Source: Crenotrichaceae bacterium (GTDB lineage Bacteria; Pseudomonadota; Gammaproteobacteria; Methylococcales; DRLZ01). Taken from it: a DNA stretch of 12,635 bases. Location: assembly GCA_011322755.1 (NCBI GenBank), contig DRLZ01000174.1, positions 1-12,635 of the forward strand, in the 5' to 3' direction. Within the stretch, counting starts at the first letter, position 1; each line of letters starts with the position of its first letter. This document shows, in pieces, positions 1 through 7,024 of the stretch. The notes under the pieces were generated by a model. The model did no database searches. It saw nothing but the letters and a program-made list of their open reading frames with translations, and was not told the DNA's origin. Both the position numbers and the translations under genes were made by a program.

Positions 1-1
1 T

Positions 2-667
2 AATCCTCAGGCGCTGAATCGTTATTCATATGCTTACAATAATCCGGTGAAATATACAGATCCGAGTGGACACTTTGGTGTTTGTGCTGTGCCGGGTGTA
101 GCCGTGTATTGTGCTGCTGGCGCTGCAGGCATCGGAAATGTTGTGGTCGGAGCGGCGATAAGAGGGTTGTCGGGCGAGGATATATTTGACTTTGGCGCTA
201 TTGGCACTGACTTCGCAATTGGGGCTGCCGGAGGTGCCGTGTTTGAACGCGGGGCAGCGGCATTTAGTTTGTGGAAAAATGGTGGGAAGTTGGATGGCGC
301 TCCTAACCTTTTGGATGATGCGGCGCCGAATTTTCTAGGTAATGTTACAAAGGGGGGAACGACTACTGTCTACCGAGCAGTTGGGCCTGGCGAGCTAGCA
401 GATATTCAAAAAACTGGACAGCTAATTAATCGTGGTTCAGCGGAAGGAAAATATTTTACGAGCTCAGCTGAACATGCATCTGATTACGCAAAGCAGGCAG
501 TTAAGGCGTTCGGGGATCAGCCTTATACAACAATTAAAACGAAAGTTCCAACTTCTTCTTTGCCATCGCCTGTTAGCGTTGACGGGGGAATCCCCGCTTA
601 TGTTATTCCGAATAATTCACTTAAAGGCTTAACGCCTGAAGTTCTTAAATCAATGGCAGTACCATAG
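2..667 (+). CDS. Rhs/YD-repeat polymorphic toxin, C-terminal end (partial at window start), ADP-ribosyltransferase-like tip
   Basis: The reading frame is open from base 2, so this is the 3' end of a longer gene; the GTG at 47 is not a real start. The first residues give the Rhs core ending (ALNRYSYAYNNPVKYTDPSG). After DPSG comes a small, Gly/Ala-rich hydrophobic stretch (about bases 70-240), as expected of a pretoxin or translocation linker. The variable tip begins at the G-N-V-T-K-G junction (338-355), which the orphan cassettes further right share. The tip has VYRAV, a GKYFTSSAEHA block resembling the R and STS motifs of ADP-ribosyltransferase-fold toxins, and a VDGGIPAYVIP end. The ART fold is an inference by eye; no clear E-x-E motif is seen. 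Rhs proteins encapsulate and deliver such tips to competing cells, often by type VI secretion. The gene directly behind should encode the cognate immunity protein. Confidence 0.85.
   Translation, partial: NPQALNRYSYAYNNPVKYTDPSGHFGVCAVPGVAVYCAAGAAGIGNVVVGAAIRGLSGEDIFDFGAIGTDFAIGAAGGAVFERGAAAFSLWKNGGKLDGAPNLLDDAAPNFLGNVTKGGTTTVYRAVGPGELADIQKTGQLINRGSAEGKYFTSSAEHASDYAKQAVKAFGDQPYTTIKTKVPTSSLPSPVSVDGGIPAYVIPNNSLKGLTPEVLKSMAVP
341..359 (+). repeat. Rhs tip junction repeat, copy 1 (in the expressed Rhs gene)
   Basis: AATGTTACAAAGGGGGGAA encodes N-V-T-K-G-G in the Rhs frame. It shares the ACAAAG core with the starts of all four orphan tips; ATGTTACAAAG is identical to the copy at 7288-7298. This is where the constant part gives way to the exchangeable toxin. 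Confidence 0.6.
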
Positions 668-669
668 CA

Positions 670-975
670 ATGATGAAACCAGAGGCAATAATCCATGTTC
701 GTTTCCTTACTACCGATGAAGGAGGTAGAAAATCTCCAATCAGTGGTGAACGATATGGCTGCCCTGTCATGGTTGGTAGCGATGGTTATGATTGTAGATT
801 CGTTTTAAGTGATATTTTGTTTGAGCTTGGTAAAGAGTACGATATTCCCATTAAATTTCTTAACCCAAATATTGCATTTCAGCACCTTCAAGTAGGAACA
901 GAAATTTCCTTGTGGGAAGGAAAAACTATTGGTATCGGAAAAGTAGTAAAGCTTATCTCAAATGAAGAAGATTAA
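670..975 (+). CDS. Predicted immunity protein with EF-Tu domain III-like fold
   Basis: This 101-residue protein starts two bases after the Rhs stop codon and has no clear Shine-Dalgarno, so it is probably translationally coupled; ATG at 673 is an alternative start. Position and size are those of the immunity partner of the Rhs tip. The sequence lines up by eye with the third domain of elongation factor Tu: FLTTDEGGRKSP corresponds to the ILSKDEGGRHTP region, and the end (SLWEGKTIGIGKVVKL) to the IREGGRTVGAGVVAKV end. The GTPase and tRNA-cradling domain II parts are absent. It should act in the cytoplasm by neutralising the toxin tip. An EF-Tu-like fold in an immunity protein could mean that it mimics the toxin's target, but that is speculation. 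Otherwise it would simply be a small beta-barrel binder. Confidence 0.75.
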   Translation: MMKPEAIIHVRFLTTDEGGRKSPISGERYGCPVMVGSDGYDCRFVLSDILFELGKEYDIPIKFLNPNIAFQHLQVGTEISLWEGKTIGIGKVVKLISNEED

Positions 976-981
976 CTGTTG

Positions 982-1005
982 AAAGCCCCGAAAATACGGG
1001 GCTTT
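982..1005. terminator. Bidirectional rho-independent terminator
   Basis: AAAGCCCCG (982-990) and CGGGGCTTT (997-1005) form a perfect 9-bp stem around a 6-base AAAATA loop. A/T arms on both sides let it stop the immunity gene on the plus strand and parE on the minus strand. It resembles the terminator at 10024-10048 in sequence and position. Confidence 0.85.
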
Positions 1006-1006
1006 G

Positions 1007-1306
1007 TCATAGTTCCCTCGGAATATCTTCAGCCATCAAATCCCTACGTTTATGCACTACAGCCAGAACAGAAATATTCTGCTGGTTAATTTCATAAATA
1101 ATCCGATATGAATAAAGCGGTATTTCTTTTATATTTTCATCATCCAGTTCAGGTACTTTTTTTCCTCTGTTGGGAAAGTCGTCCAAAATATCCGTTTTCT
1201 CCCGAATTTCTTGAGTTACCTTCTTGGCATAATGACGTGAGTCGTGAGCAATAAAATCATGGATAGAACGTAAATCAGCTTTGGCTGGTTCAGACCAAAT
1301 TACCAT
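1007..1306 (-). CDS. parE: RelE/ParE-family toxin, copy 1
   Basis: A 99-residue basic protein with typical ParE/RelE features: an N-terminal helical hairpin (AKADLRSIHDFIAHDS), a PNRGKKVPEL stretch, then the beta-sheet core LYSYRIIYEI and VLAVVHKRRDL. Known ParE members poison DNA gyrase and RelE members cut mRNA; the target here cannot be told from sequence. It overlaps the antitoxin stop by 7 bases (1300-1306), the usual coupling in these modules. By eye about half of its positions match the second copy at 10049-10351. It converges on the Rhs immunity gene, with a shared terminator between them. Confidence 0.9.
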   Translation of the reverse strand: MVIWSEPAKADLRSIHDFIAHDSRHYAKKVTQEIREKTDILDDFPNRGKKVPELDDENIKEIPLYSYRIIYEINQQNISVLAVVHKRRDLMAEDIPREL

Positions 1307-1479
1307 GAATCGATTTCTCGTTTAAGTTCTTCGCTAGTCACTGTTTTTCCTTGTTCTACTGCTTCTTGGCCTTTTCTGACTTTGTCTAATACATAAAGCC
1401 GGTACATAATCTCATCCATATCGGCATCTTCCGGCAGTTGGCCAATGGTGTTAAGTGCTTCCTGTTTAGCTGCTTGCAT
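1300..1479 (-). CDS. ParE-type antitoxin, copy 1 (short, PaaA/ParD-like)
   Basis: A 59-residue reading frame on the minus strand from ATG (1479-1477) to TAA (1302-1300). The product starts MQAAKQEALNTIGQLPEDAD, continues with MDEIMYRLYVLDKVRKGQEA, and ends EELKREIDSW. It aligns along its length with the antitoxin at 10345-10533 (shared IMYRLYVL, RxGQ and a final SW). A GGAGA Shine-Dalgarno lies just upstream. It is acidic and helical, as expected of a protein that wraps around ParE, and too short to carry an obvious separate DNA-binding domain. The XRE gene 20 bp upstream may supply DNA binding, as PaaR does for PaaA-ParE. Confidence 0.88.
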   Translation of the reverse strand: MQAAKQEALNTIGQLPEDADMDEIMYRLYVLDKVRKGQEAVEQGKTVTSEELKREIDSW

Positions 1480-1499
1480 GATGTGTCTCCAAAATTGGT

Positions 1500-1913
1500 T
1501 TAGCGATTAGTGGTTTGATCGTCCAATGAAACAAGAGTTGTTAGCATTTGTTGTTTGGCGATCATCGCATCGATCAAACTAATCACGGTTTCTTGATCGG
1601 CTCCGTCAAAATTCTCAACGGCCTTGAATCGCTTAAATAGCCTTGCATTACTCAATGGCATATCCTCGGCAGGGTTACCAGTAAGCAAGAAGTCAACAGT
1701 TGCTCCCAAAACGTCAGCTAACTTAATCAACATTTCGGCTGGTGGCAAATTTAGACCACTTTCGTATTTATTCAACTGTTGAAAGCGAATGTCTACTTTA
1801 GCGGCTAATTCCTTTTGCGACCAATGTTTCTGTTTTCGTAGGTTTTTTAGGCGAACCCCAAATGTCTTACGGAAATCTTCGTTCTGCATGATGAGTAGTA
1901 AATCCAAATTCAT
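1500..1913 (-). CDS. XRE-family HTH transcriptional regulator
   Basis: This 137-residue protein has an N-terminal Cro/C1-type helix-turn-helix at about residues 19-75: VRLKNLRKQKHWSQKELAAK, then QQLNKYESG and PPAEMLIKLADVLG. A C-terminal helical tail (LISLIDAMIAKQQM-like) probably dimerises. The ATG at 1911-1913 has GGAGA (1921-1925) at good spacing. It is the first gene of an operon with antitoxin and parE, separated from the antitoxin by 20 bp, and is divergent from the primase gene. Its own promoter overlaps an inverted repeat, so autorepression is likely, and repression of the primase/recombinase operon is possible. The arrangement matches PaaR of three-part PaaR-PaaA-ParE systems. A truncated relative sits at 10656-11000. 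Confidence 0.88.
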   Translation of the reverse strand: MNLDLLLIMQNEDFRKTFGVRLKNLRKQKHWSQKELAAKVDIRFQQLNKYESGLNLPPAEMLIKLADVLGATVDFLLTGNPAEDMPLSNARLFKRFKAVENFDGADQETVISLIDAMIAKQQMLTTLVSLDDQTTNR

Positions 1914-1969
1914 ATGATGATCTCCAAAGTATATGGTATGTTCCAGAAACGACTTGACGTATAGTCTTT

Positions 1970-2009
1970 ATAAGTATAAGTTTAAGTCCTATTAGGAGTC
2001 AACTTAAAC
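1970..2009. promoter_or_regulatory. Candidate operator: tandem hexamers and inverted repeat between XRE and primase genes
   Basis: Three adjacent hexamers ATAAGT-ATAAGT-TTAAGT fill 1970-1987. GTTTAAGT (1980-1987) and ACTTAAAC (2002-2009) form a perfect 8-bp inverted repeat, and TCCTA-T-TAGGA (1987-1997) is a smaller palindrome inside it. Such symmetry between divergent genes is typical of binding sites for an XRE regulator, here most likely the neighbouring one. A plus-strand promoter for the primase may be TTGACG (1954-1959) with TATAAG (1975-1980), but its 15-bp spacer is short. Confidence 0.5.
1974..2002 (-). promoter_or_regulatory. Sigma-70-type promoter of the XRE-antitoxin-parE operon
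   Basis: On the minus strand TTGACT (bases 2002-1997) and TTATAC (1979-1974) are separated by exactly 17 bp, a close match to the sigma-70 consensus. It points at the XRE start 60 bp away. Both boxes lie in or next to the repeats at 1970-2009, which fits autorepression. Confidence 0.6.
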
Positions 2010-2039
2010 CTTGACAGGATTATAGGAGAAATCGCAGAT

Positions 2040-5000
2040 ATGGCACGAATACCGGAGAATGAGCTTAATCGCTTAAAACGCGAAGTTTCATTGGTACGCC
2101 TAGTGGAATCCCAAGGTCATCAACTAAAAAAACACGGCAAGGACTATATTCTCAACTGCCCATTCCATGATGATAAAACGGCTAGTTTGGTAATCACACC
2201 TAAAACCAATCTCTGGCACTGCATGGGTGCCTGTCAAAAAGGCGGTTCTGTGATTGATTGGGTCATGCAAACTCAAGGGCTGAGTTTTCGATTTGCCTGT
2301 GAGATTCTACAAAAAGACTTGGGACTGATTGCGGAAACTACCGGCAAAGCACCAAGTAAAAATACCACCACCAAACTCACGCCACCCTTAGCCGCCAATG
2401 TTGATAACCAAACCGCCTTGCGTCAAGTCATCGATTATTACCATGAAACCTTAAAGCAATCACCTGAAGTCTTGGAATATTTACGTTCGCGTGGGCTGGA
2501 ACACCCTGAATTGATTGATCGTTTCAAATTGGGTTTTGCCAACCGCACCTTGGGTTATCGCTTGCCAGAGAAAAACCGAAAGTCCGGTGCGGAACTCAGA
2601 GGGAAATTGCAGGACATCGGTATTTTACGTGATTCTGGTCATGAGCATTTCAATGGTTCGTTAGTGATTCCGATTATGGATGAACATGGCGTGATCAGTG
2701 AAGTTTATGGTCGTAAAATATTGGGTCAACGATTGCGTAAAGGTACGGTTCAGCATTTGTATTTGCCGGGCAGCCATGAAGGTGTTTGGAATATTGAAGC
2801 ACTAAAGGCGAGTCGCGAAATTATATTATGCGAAGCCTTAATCGATGCCATGACTTTCTGGGTACATGGTTTTCGTAATGTAACGTCAAGTTACGGTACC
2901 AGTGGTTTTACCGCCTCTCACTTAGCTGCTTTTAAAGAGTATGACATTCAACGCGTATTGATTGCTTATGATCGTGATGAAGCCGGTAACAAAGCGGCTG
3001 AACAATTGGCGGAAAAACTCCAAGTTGAAGGCATAGAATGTTTTCGTATCTTGTTGCCTAAGGGCATGGATGTTAATGAGTATGCGCAGCAAGTTAAGCC
3101 TGCTCAGAAAAATCTGGGGTTAGTGATTCGTAAAGCCGAGTTTATGAGTATTGATAATAAACCTATCCCTGTTATTACCACCGTGATTGAAACTGACGAA
3201 GTGACACCGTTAATTGTCGATGAAGCAGCAGCTAAGGAAAAAACACAAAAAACTATTCCTGTAACACCTGAAATTCCAGACATCACGATTCCAGAAACCC
3301 ATATTGCGTCACCCATGCCAGAATCGGCAAAAACCATTGATGCGGAAGTTAACGAACACGAAACCGTAATGACTTTAGGTGATCGTCGTTACCGTATTCG
3401 TGGTCTACAAAAAAACATGAGTTATGATCAACTGAAAATCAATGTCTTGGTTAGTCGTAACGAGTTATTTTATGTAGATACCTTGGATATATACAGCGCC
3501 CGTCATCGTGCGGCTTATGTCAAACAAGCCAGTATCGAGCTGGGATTGAAAGACGACGCCATTAAAAAAGACTTGGGCAAAGTTCTGGTAAAGTTGGAAG
3601 AGTTGCAAGAAAAACAAATTAAACAGGCACTGGAACCAGAGGATAAAAAAATCACTCTCAGTGATGAAGACCAGAAAGCGGCTCTCGAATTACTCAAAGC
3701 CCCTTCACTCCTTAGCCGCATTCTTGAAGATTTTAATCTCGCGGGTGTCATCGGTGAAGAAACCAATAAACTGGTTGGCTATTTGGCTGGTGTTTCAAGG
3801 AAACTTGATAAACCCTTGGCAGTCATCATTCAATCATCCAGTGCCGCTGGCAAAAGTTCATTGATGGATGCCGTGTTAGCCATGATGCCAGAAGAAGAAA
3901 AAGTGGAATATTCGGCAATGACCGGACAAAGCCTGTTTTACATGGGTGAGACCAATCTCAAACATAAAATACTGGCGATTGCCGAAGAAGAAGGGGCAGA
4001 AAATGCCAGTTATGCACTTAAATTGTTGCAAAGTGAAGGCAAAATCACCATTGCTTCGACAGGAAAAGACCCAACAACAGGCAACTTAACCACACAAGAA
4101 TACAGTGTGGAAGGGCCGGTGATGTTATTTTTGACGACAACGGCCATTGATATAGATGATGAATTGTTAAATCGTTGTCTCGTACTGACCGTGAACGAAA
4201 CCCGTGAACAAACGGCGGCTATTCATACCATGCAACGCGAACGACAAACATTAGAAGGTTTGTTAGCCGAAGAAGATAAAAAAGACATTATTCATTTACA
4301 TCGCAATGCACAGCGTTTATTACGTCCGTTGTTAGTGGTAAACCCTTTTGCGAATGAACTGACGTTCCTTGATGACAAAACCCGAACCCGTCGTGATCAC
4401 ATGAAATACTTAACCTTAATCCGAACGATCACGTTTTTACATCAATATCAGCGAACCGTAAAAACCATCCATCACAACAATAAACAGATCAGTTACATCG
4501 AAGTCACGCGGGAAGATATTGAAGTCGCCAATCGTTTAGCCAATGATGTATTGGGTCGCACATTGGATGAGTTACCGCCGCAAAGTCGCAAGTTATTACA
4601 ACTGGTAAAAACATGGGTAGATGATCAAAGTCAACAACTCAAGATTGAACAAACTGACTTTCGTTTCAGCCGTAAAGCTATTCGCGATATTACGGGTTGG
4701 GGTAATACTCAACTCAAGGTGCATTTACGCCGATTGGAAGACATGGAATATCTACTCATACATCGAGGTGGTCGTGGGCAATCGTTTGTCTATGAATTAT
4801 TGTATGACGGTAAAGGAAAAAATGGCGAAACCTTTCTCATGGGGTTGATTGATACCGACAAACTGAAAAAAAAGAATGACTGTGATGAAAAGAAGTCGGG
4901 GGTCAATGAAGACAAGGCGGTAGCAAGTCGGCCTCAAGTCGGCGGGGTGTCGGTAGGTGGTCACAATACGGAAACCATTATAAATAAAGGTTTAAACGCC

Positions 5001-5093
5001 ATAAACAACGAATCTATCAAAAATAGCACTGTTCCAGTAGAAAAAATGGTTGCTGAATCGTACCATAGTCATACAGCCTCAATGGACGTGTAA
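2040..5093 (+). CDS. Primase-helicase-like replication protein (CHC2 zinc finger, TOPRIM, P-loop ATPase, winged helix)
   Basis: This 1017-residue protein has four recognisable parts. A DnaG-type zinc finger spans about residues 35-90, with candidate ligands C40, H43, C61 and C65. A TOPRIM primase core spans about 255-345, with E265 in the LCEALIDA motif and D311/D313 in YDRDEAG. After a low-complexity Pro/Thr linker (about 370-430) comes a P-loop ATPase with Walker A SSSAAGKSS (K605), a Walker B-like ILAIAEEE (about 644-651) and an R712 region that could serve as arginine finger. Near residues 880-925 a segment reads as a winged helix (AIRDITGWGNTQLKVHLRRL). Such proteins start replication of phages, satellites and plasmids. 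The start has AGGAG at 2024-2028. The recombinase gene follows after two bases, so the two are one operon. It is not a housekeeping dnaG, because that lacks the ATPase part. Confidence 0.85.
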   Translation: MARIPENELNRLKREVSLVRLVESQGHQLKKHGKDYILNCPFHDDKTASLVITPKTNLWHCMGACQKGGSVIDWVMQTQGLSFRFACEILQKDLGLIAETTGKAPSKNTTTKLTPPLAANVDNQTALRQVIDYYHETLKQSPEVLEYLRSRGLEHPELIDRFKLGFANRTLGYRLPEKNRKSGAELRGKLQDIGILRDSGHEHFNGSLVIPIMDEHGVISEVYGRKILGQRLRKGTVQHLYLPGSHEGVWNIEALKASREIILCEALIDAMTFWVHGFRNVTSSYGTSGFTASHLAAFKEYDIQRVLIAYDRDEAGNKAAEQLAEKLQVEGIECFRILLPKGMDVNEYAQQVKPAQKNLGLVIRKAEFMSIDNKPIPVITTVIETDEVTPLIVDEAAAKEKTQKTIPVTPEIPDITIPETHIASPMPESAKTIDAEVNEHETVMTLGDRRYRIRGLQKNMSYDQLKINVLVSRNELFYVDTLDIYSARHRAAYVKQASIELGLKDDAIKKDLGKVLVKLEELQEKQIKQALEPEDKKITLSDEDQKAALELLKAPSLLSRILEDFNLAGVIGEETNKLVGYLAGVSRKLDKPLAVIIQSSSAAGKSSLMDAVLAMMPEEEKVEYSAMTGQSLFYMGETNLKHKILAIAEEEGAENASYALKLLQSEGKITIASTGKDPTTGNLTTQEYSVEGPVMLFLTTTAIDIDDELLNRCLVLTVNETREQTAAIHTMQRERQTLEGLLAEEDKKDIIHLHRNAQRLLRPLLVVNPFANELTFLDDKTRTRRDHMKYLTLIRTITFLHQYQRTVKTIHHNNKQISYIEVTREDIEVANRLANDVLGRTLDELPPQSRKLLQLVKTWVDDQSQQLKIEQTDFRFSRKAIRDITGWGNTQLKVHLRRLEDMEYLLIHRGGRGQSFVYELLYDGKGKNGETFLMGLIDTDKLKKKNDCDEKKSGVNEDKAVASRPQVGGVSVGGHNTETIINKGLNAINNESIKNSTVPVEKMVAESYHSHTASMDV

Positions 5094-5095
5094 CG

Positions 5096-6175
5096 GTGGC
5101 GAAGAAAGGCAGTAAAACCCCACGACCACCTATTGGTGATCCCAACGACCCAGAAAGTCTCTACAACTACATGCAACGGTTCTTACGCTGGCAAGCTGAA
5201 AAAAACTACTCCCCAAAAACCATTGAAAACCGAGAAGTCTATTTGCGTTACTTTATTCAATGGTGTGATGAACGTGGATTAATCAAACCACCGGATATTA
5301 CCAAACCGATTATTGAACGTTATCAACGTTACTTGTTTATGTATCGGAAAATTCGTGACGGTGAACCCTTATCAACCCGAAGTCAACATGTGCGTGTAGT
5401 GCCTATTCGCGCCTGGTTCAAATGGTTGGCCCAACAAAACTATATTCTTTACAATCCTGCCAGCGACATTGAAATGCTACGGTTGGAACGACGATTACCC
5501 AAACATATTTTAACCATTGATGAGTCAGAGAAAATCATTAACCAACCCAATATAAATAATCCCTTGGGTATTAGAGATCGAGCCATACTGGAAACGTTGT
5601 ACTCAACAGGCATACGTCGAATGGAGCTGGTTAATATCAAGCTCTTCGATATTGATACGGATCGAGGTACCTTGATGGTTAGGCAGGGAAAAGGAAAAAA
5701 AGATCGAATGATACCCATTGGTGATCGTGCATTAAGTTGGATTGCAAAATATCAAAACGAAGTTCGGCCGGAACTGACCATGCCCGATGATGAAGGTGTT
5801 TTGTTTCTGACTAATTTGAGTGAAGCCTTTACCCCTAATCGATTAACGCAAATGGTGCGGGAATATGTTGATGCCGCTGACATTGGCAAGCGGGGGAGTT
5901 GCCATTTGTTTCGTCATACGATGGCAACGTTGATGTTAGAAAATGGAGCAGATGTACGTTTCATTCAAGCTATGCTGGGACATGTTAGCCTAGAGACAAC
6001 GCAAATCTACACTCAGGTGTCTATTCGTAAACTCAAAGATATTCACACAGCAACCCATCCGGCGAAGTTGGAAAGAACAAAAAACACAGTGGATCAAGAT
6101 GAAGTTGATGGAGAGGCATTACTTTCTGCCTTAGCTGCTGAAGAAGTCGAAGAGCATGCAGATTCAGACGATTAA
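5096..6175 (+). CDS. Tyrosine recombinase/integrase (XerC/XerD-like)
   Basis: A 359-residue protein starting with GTG two bases after the primase stop, so translational coupling is likely. The N-terminal SAM-like core-binding domain covers about residues 18-125 (MQRFLRWQAEKNYSPKTIEN). The catalytic domain has every expected residue: R174 (STGIRRMEL), K199 (GKGKKDR), H270-x-x-R273 (HLFRH), H296 (LGHVS) and the nucleophile Y305 (TTQIYTQVS). The tail after about residue 325 is acidic and not conserved in Xer proteins. It should cut and rejoin DNA at a short core site. Pairing with a primase-helicase points to the integrase of a mobile element rather than chromosomal dimer resolution. The repeats just downstream are candidate sites of action. 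Confidence 0.92.
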   Translation: MAKKGSKTPRPPIGDPNDPESLYNYMQRFLRWQAEKNYSPKTIENREVYLRYFIQWCDERGLIKPPDITKPIIERYQRYLFMYRKIRDGEPLSTRSQHVRVVPIRAWFKWLAQQNYILYNPASDIEMLRLERRLPKHILTIDESEKIINQPNINNPLGIRDRAILETLYSTGIRRMELVNIKLFDIDTDRGTLMVRQGKGKKDRMIPIGDRALSWIAKYQNEVRPELTMPDDEGVLFLTNLSEAFTPNRLTQMVREYVDAADIGKRGSCHLFRHTMATLMLENGADVRFIQAMLGHVSLETTQIYTQVSIRKLKDIHTATHPAKLERTKNTVDQDEVDGEALLSALAAEEVEEHADSDD

Positions 6176-6181
6176 CCCGCG

Positions 6182-6196
6182 TGTCACAGGGCTTGC
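6182..6196 (+). repeat. 15-bp direct repeat, copy 1
   Basis: TGTCACAGGGCTTGC begins 7 bp after the recombinase stop codon and lies in the loop between paired arms CCGCGT and ACGCGG. An identical copy is at 6366-6380. Confidence 0.7.
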
Positions 6197-6216
6197 TTGC
6201 TACGCGGCAACCCAAA

Positions 6217-6237
6217 TGCCACGCTCACACCGTGGCA
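6217..6237. repeat. Perfect 7-bp stem-loop
   Basis: TGCCACG (6217-6223) pairs with CGTGGCA (6231-6237) around CTCACAC. The right arm is part of the 11-bp repeat found again at 6591-6601. No T-tract follows, so a terminator is unlikely. Confidence 0.55.
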
Positions 6238-6365
6238 GTCATCGAAATCATCCCACTGTTTGAGTTTTATGGCTCGTCATTCCATTACAAATTCAGTAGT
6301 AGTCGGGTAGAGCAGTGGTTTCGTTCACAGGCAAATTCGGTGGCTGCTGCGCGCTGGCATTGGCC

Positions 6366-6380
6366 TGTCACAGGGCTTGC
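6366..6380 (+). repeat. 15-bp direct repeat, copy 2
   Basis: Identical to 6182-6196, offset by 184 bp. Its last 8 bases (GGGCTTGC) are the left arm of the stem-loop at 6373-6396. The first copy lacks the matching right arm. Confidence 0.7.
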
Positions 6381-6396
6381 AAAAAAACGCAAGCCC
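6373..6396. repeat. Perfect 8-bp stem-loop with A-rich loop
   Basis: GGGCTTGC (6373-6380) and GCAAGCCC (6389-6396) pair around AAAAAAAC. Flanking partial pairing (TGGCA/TGCCA and GGTAGAG/CTCTACC) could extend it into a folded structure of about 125 bp (6306-6432). Confidence 0.6.
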
Positions 6397-6653
6397 AGCG
6401 CCAGTCCTGCCATCACTTGCGGCTACTCTACCTCTCCCGCTCCTCCCCCGCCCACCAATGCGCCTGCCCTTTGTTGTTTAGCTTGTGGTGGTGCCAAACC
6501 CCTGAGTTTTAAATAACCTTCAGCGGTGTCCCATGGTGCGCATTGGCGTCGGATGTTGTAGTGGTAGAAAAACATAAAAAACAAATTGCTCCGTGGCAGT
6601 CGGAAAGACCGTGTCTGCTGTTTGCCATTCATCGTAGCACCGTGCTCAGACTA

Positions 6654-6695
6654 TCAAGGGTAAATAAACGGCGCAAGAAAACGCGCCGCCCTTGA
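6654..6695. repeat. Two-part hairpin upstream of the 75-residue gene
   Basis: TCAAGGG (6654-6660) pairs with CCCTTGA (6689-6695) and, inside it, CGGCGC (6669-6674) with GCGCCG (6683-6688). The left side has an unpaired TAAATAAA and the loop is AAGAAAAC. The structure ends 65 bp before the start at 6760. It could be an operator, a leader RNA element or a replication-origin hairpin. Confidence 0.55.
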
Positions 6696-6759
6696 CAGCC
6701 CTGCGCGCGATGCGACGAAGAAGTGGCAATCAACAGTCACTCAATCAAAGGGTCAAATT

Positions 6760-6987
6760 ATGAAATGGGAAATCGAAAAAATCATCAATGTTGCCAATGA
6801 TCTGCAGCACACAGGTACAACCGGCGCGAGTACAGGTGAGCAAATCGCCGTAGCCTTTGTCCTCAATCGCATGGAATTCTTACCTGCCAACTATCGCGAT
6901 GCGGTTGAAGCATGGGAGCGATTAGATAACTGGCAAGGTTATGTCAAGCTGATCAAGCGCGATTACATGCACCTAATCGAGAAATAA
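6760..6987 (+). CDS. Small conserved-looking protein of unknown function
   Basis: This 75-residue protein (MKWEIEKIINVANDLQHTGT...) has no signal peptide or membrane segment. It is mostly helical and rich in Trp, with LERLDNW-like and YVKLIKRDY segments. The start has a weak purine stretch (AAAGGGT) 7-13 bp upstream. Base composition is more GC-rich than the toxin array behind it. It sits between the structured intergenic region and a clear terminator, so it closes the primase/recombinase block as its own short unit. I do not recognise a function. A small accessory protein of the mobile element is the likeliest role. Confidence 0.7.
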   Translation: MKWEIEKIINVANDLQHTGTTGASTGEQIAVAFVLNRMEFLPANYRDAVEAWERLDNWQGYVKLIKRDYMHLIEK

Positions 6988-7003
6988 TAACCTTCCTTTC
7001 CTT

Positions 7004-7024
7004 AGCCGCTTTGTTGCGGCTTTG
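7004..7024 (+). terminator. Rho-independent terminator after the 75-residue gene
   Basis: AGCCGC (7004-7009) and GCGGCT (7016-7021) pair around TTTGTT and run into a short T-stretch, 16 bp after the stop codon. The T-tract is short (TTT), so efficiency may be moderate. Confidence 0.6.

Larger units (their letters stand above)
6176..6759. other. Structured intergenic region behind the recombinase (candidate att/origin region)
   Basis: This 584-bp stretch has no convincing coding sequence. It holds several perfect stem-loops (6217-6237, 6373-6396, 6654-6695), a 15-bp direct repeat (6182-6196 and 6366-6380), an 11-bp direct repeat CCGTGGCAGTC (6230-6240 and 6591-6601), a long-range inverted pair GGTAGAG (6306-6312)/CTCTACC (6426-6432), and another pair CCAATGCGC (6455-6463)/GCGCATTGG (6538-6546). 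CCGCGT (6177-6182) and ACGCGG (6202-6207) also pair around the first 15-bp repeat. Its place next to recombinase and primase suggests a recombination site, replication origin or structured RNA. The sequence alone does not decide between them. Confidence 0.5.

Noticed and set aside
6300..6330. tRNA-like D-arm sequence GGTAGAGCAGTGG
   Set aside because: No T-arm (GTTCGAATC-like), no acceptor stem and no anticodon arm can be fitted around it. It could at most be a fragment.
6181..6516. Open frames of 111 and 65 codons in the structured region on the plus strand, and 69 codons on the minus strand
   Set aside because: Composition is unlike a protein (runs of Pro, Cys and Ala from GC-rich repeats), the frames overlap each other and the hairpins, and no ribosome-binding site is present.
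2009..6698. CCTTGACAG at 2009-2017 and 6690-6698 as element ends
   Set aside because: A 9-bp match is easily found by chance in this length, both lie in promoter-like or hairpin sequence, and no further flanking similarity supports an insertion duplication.
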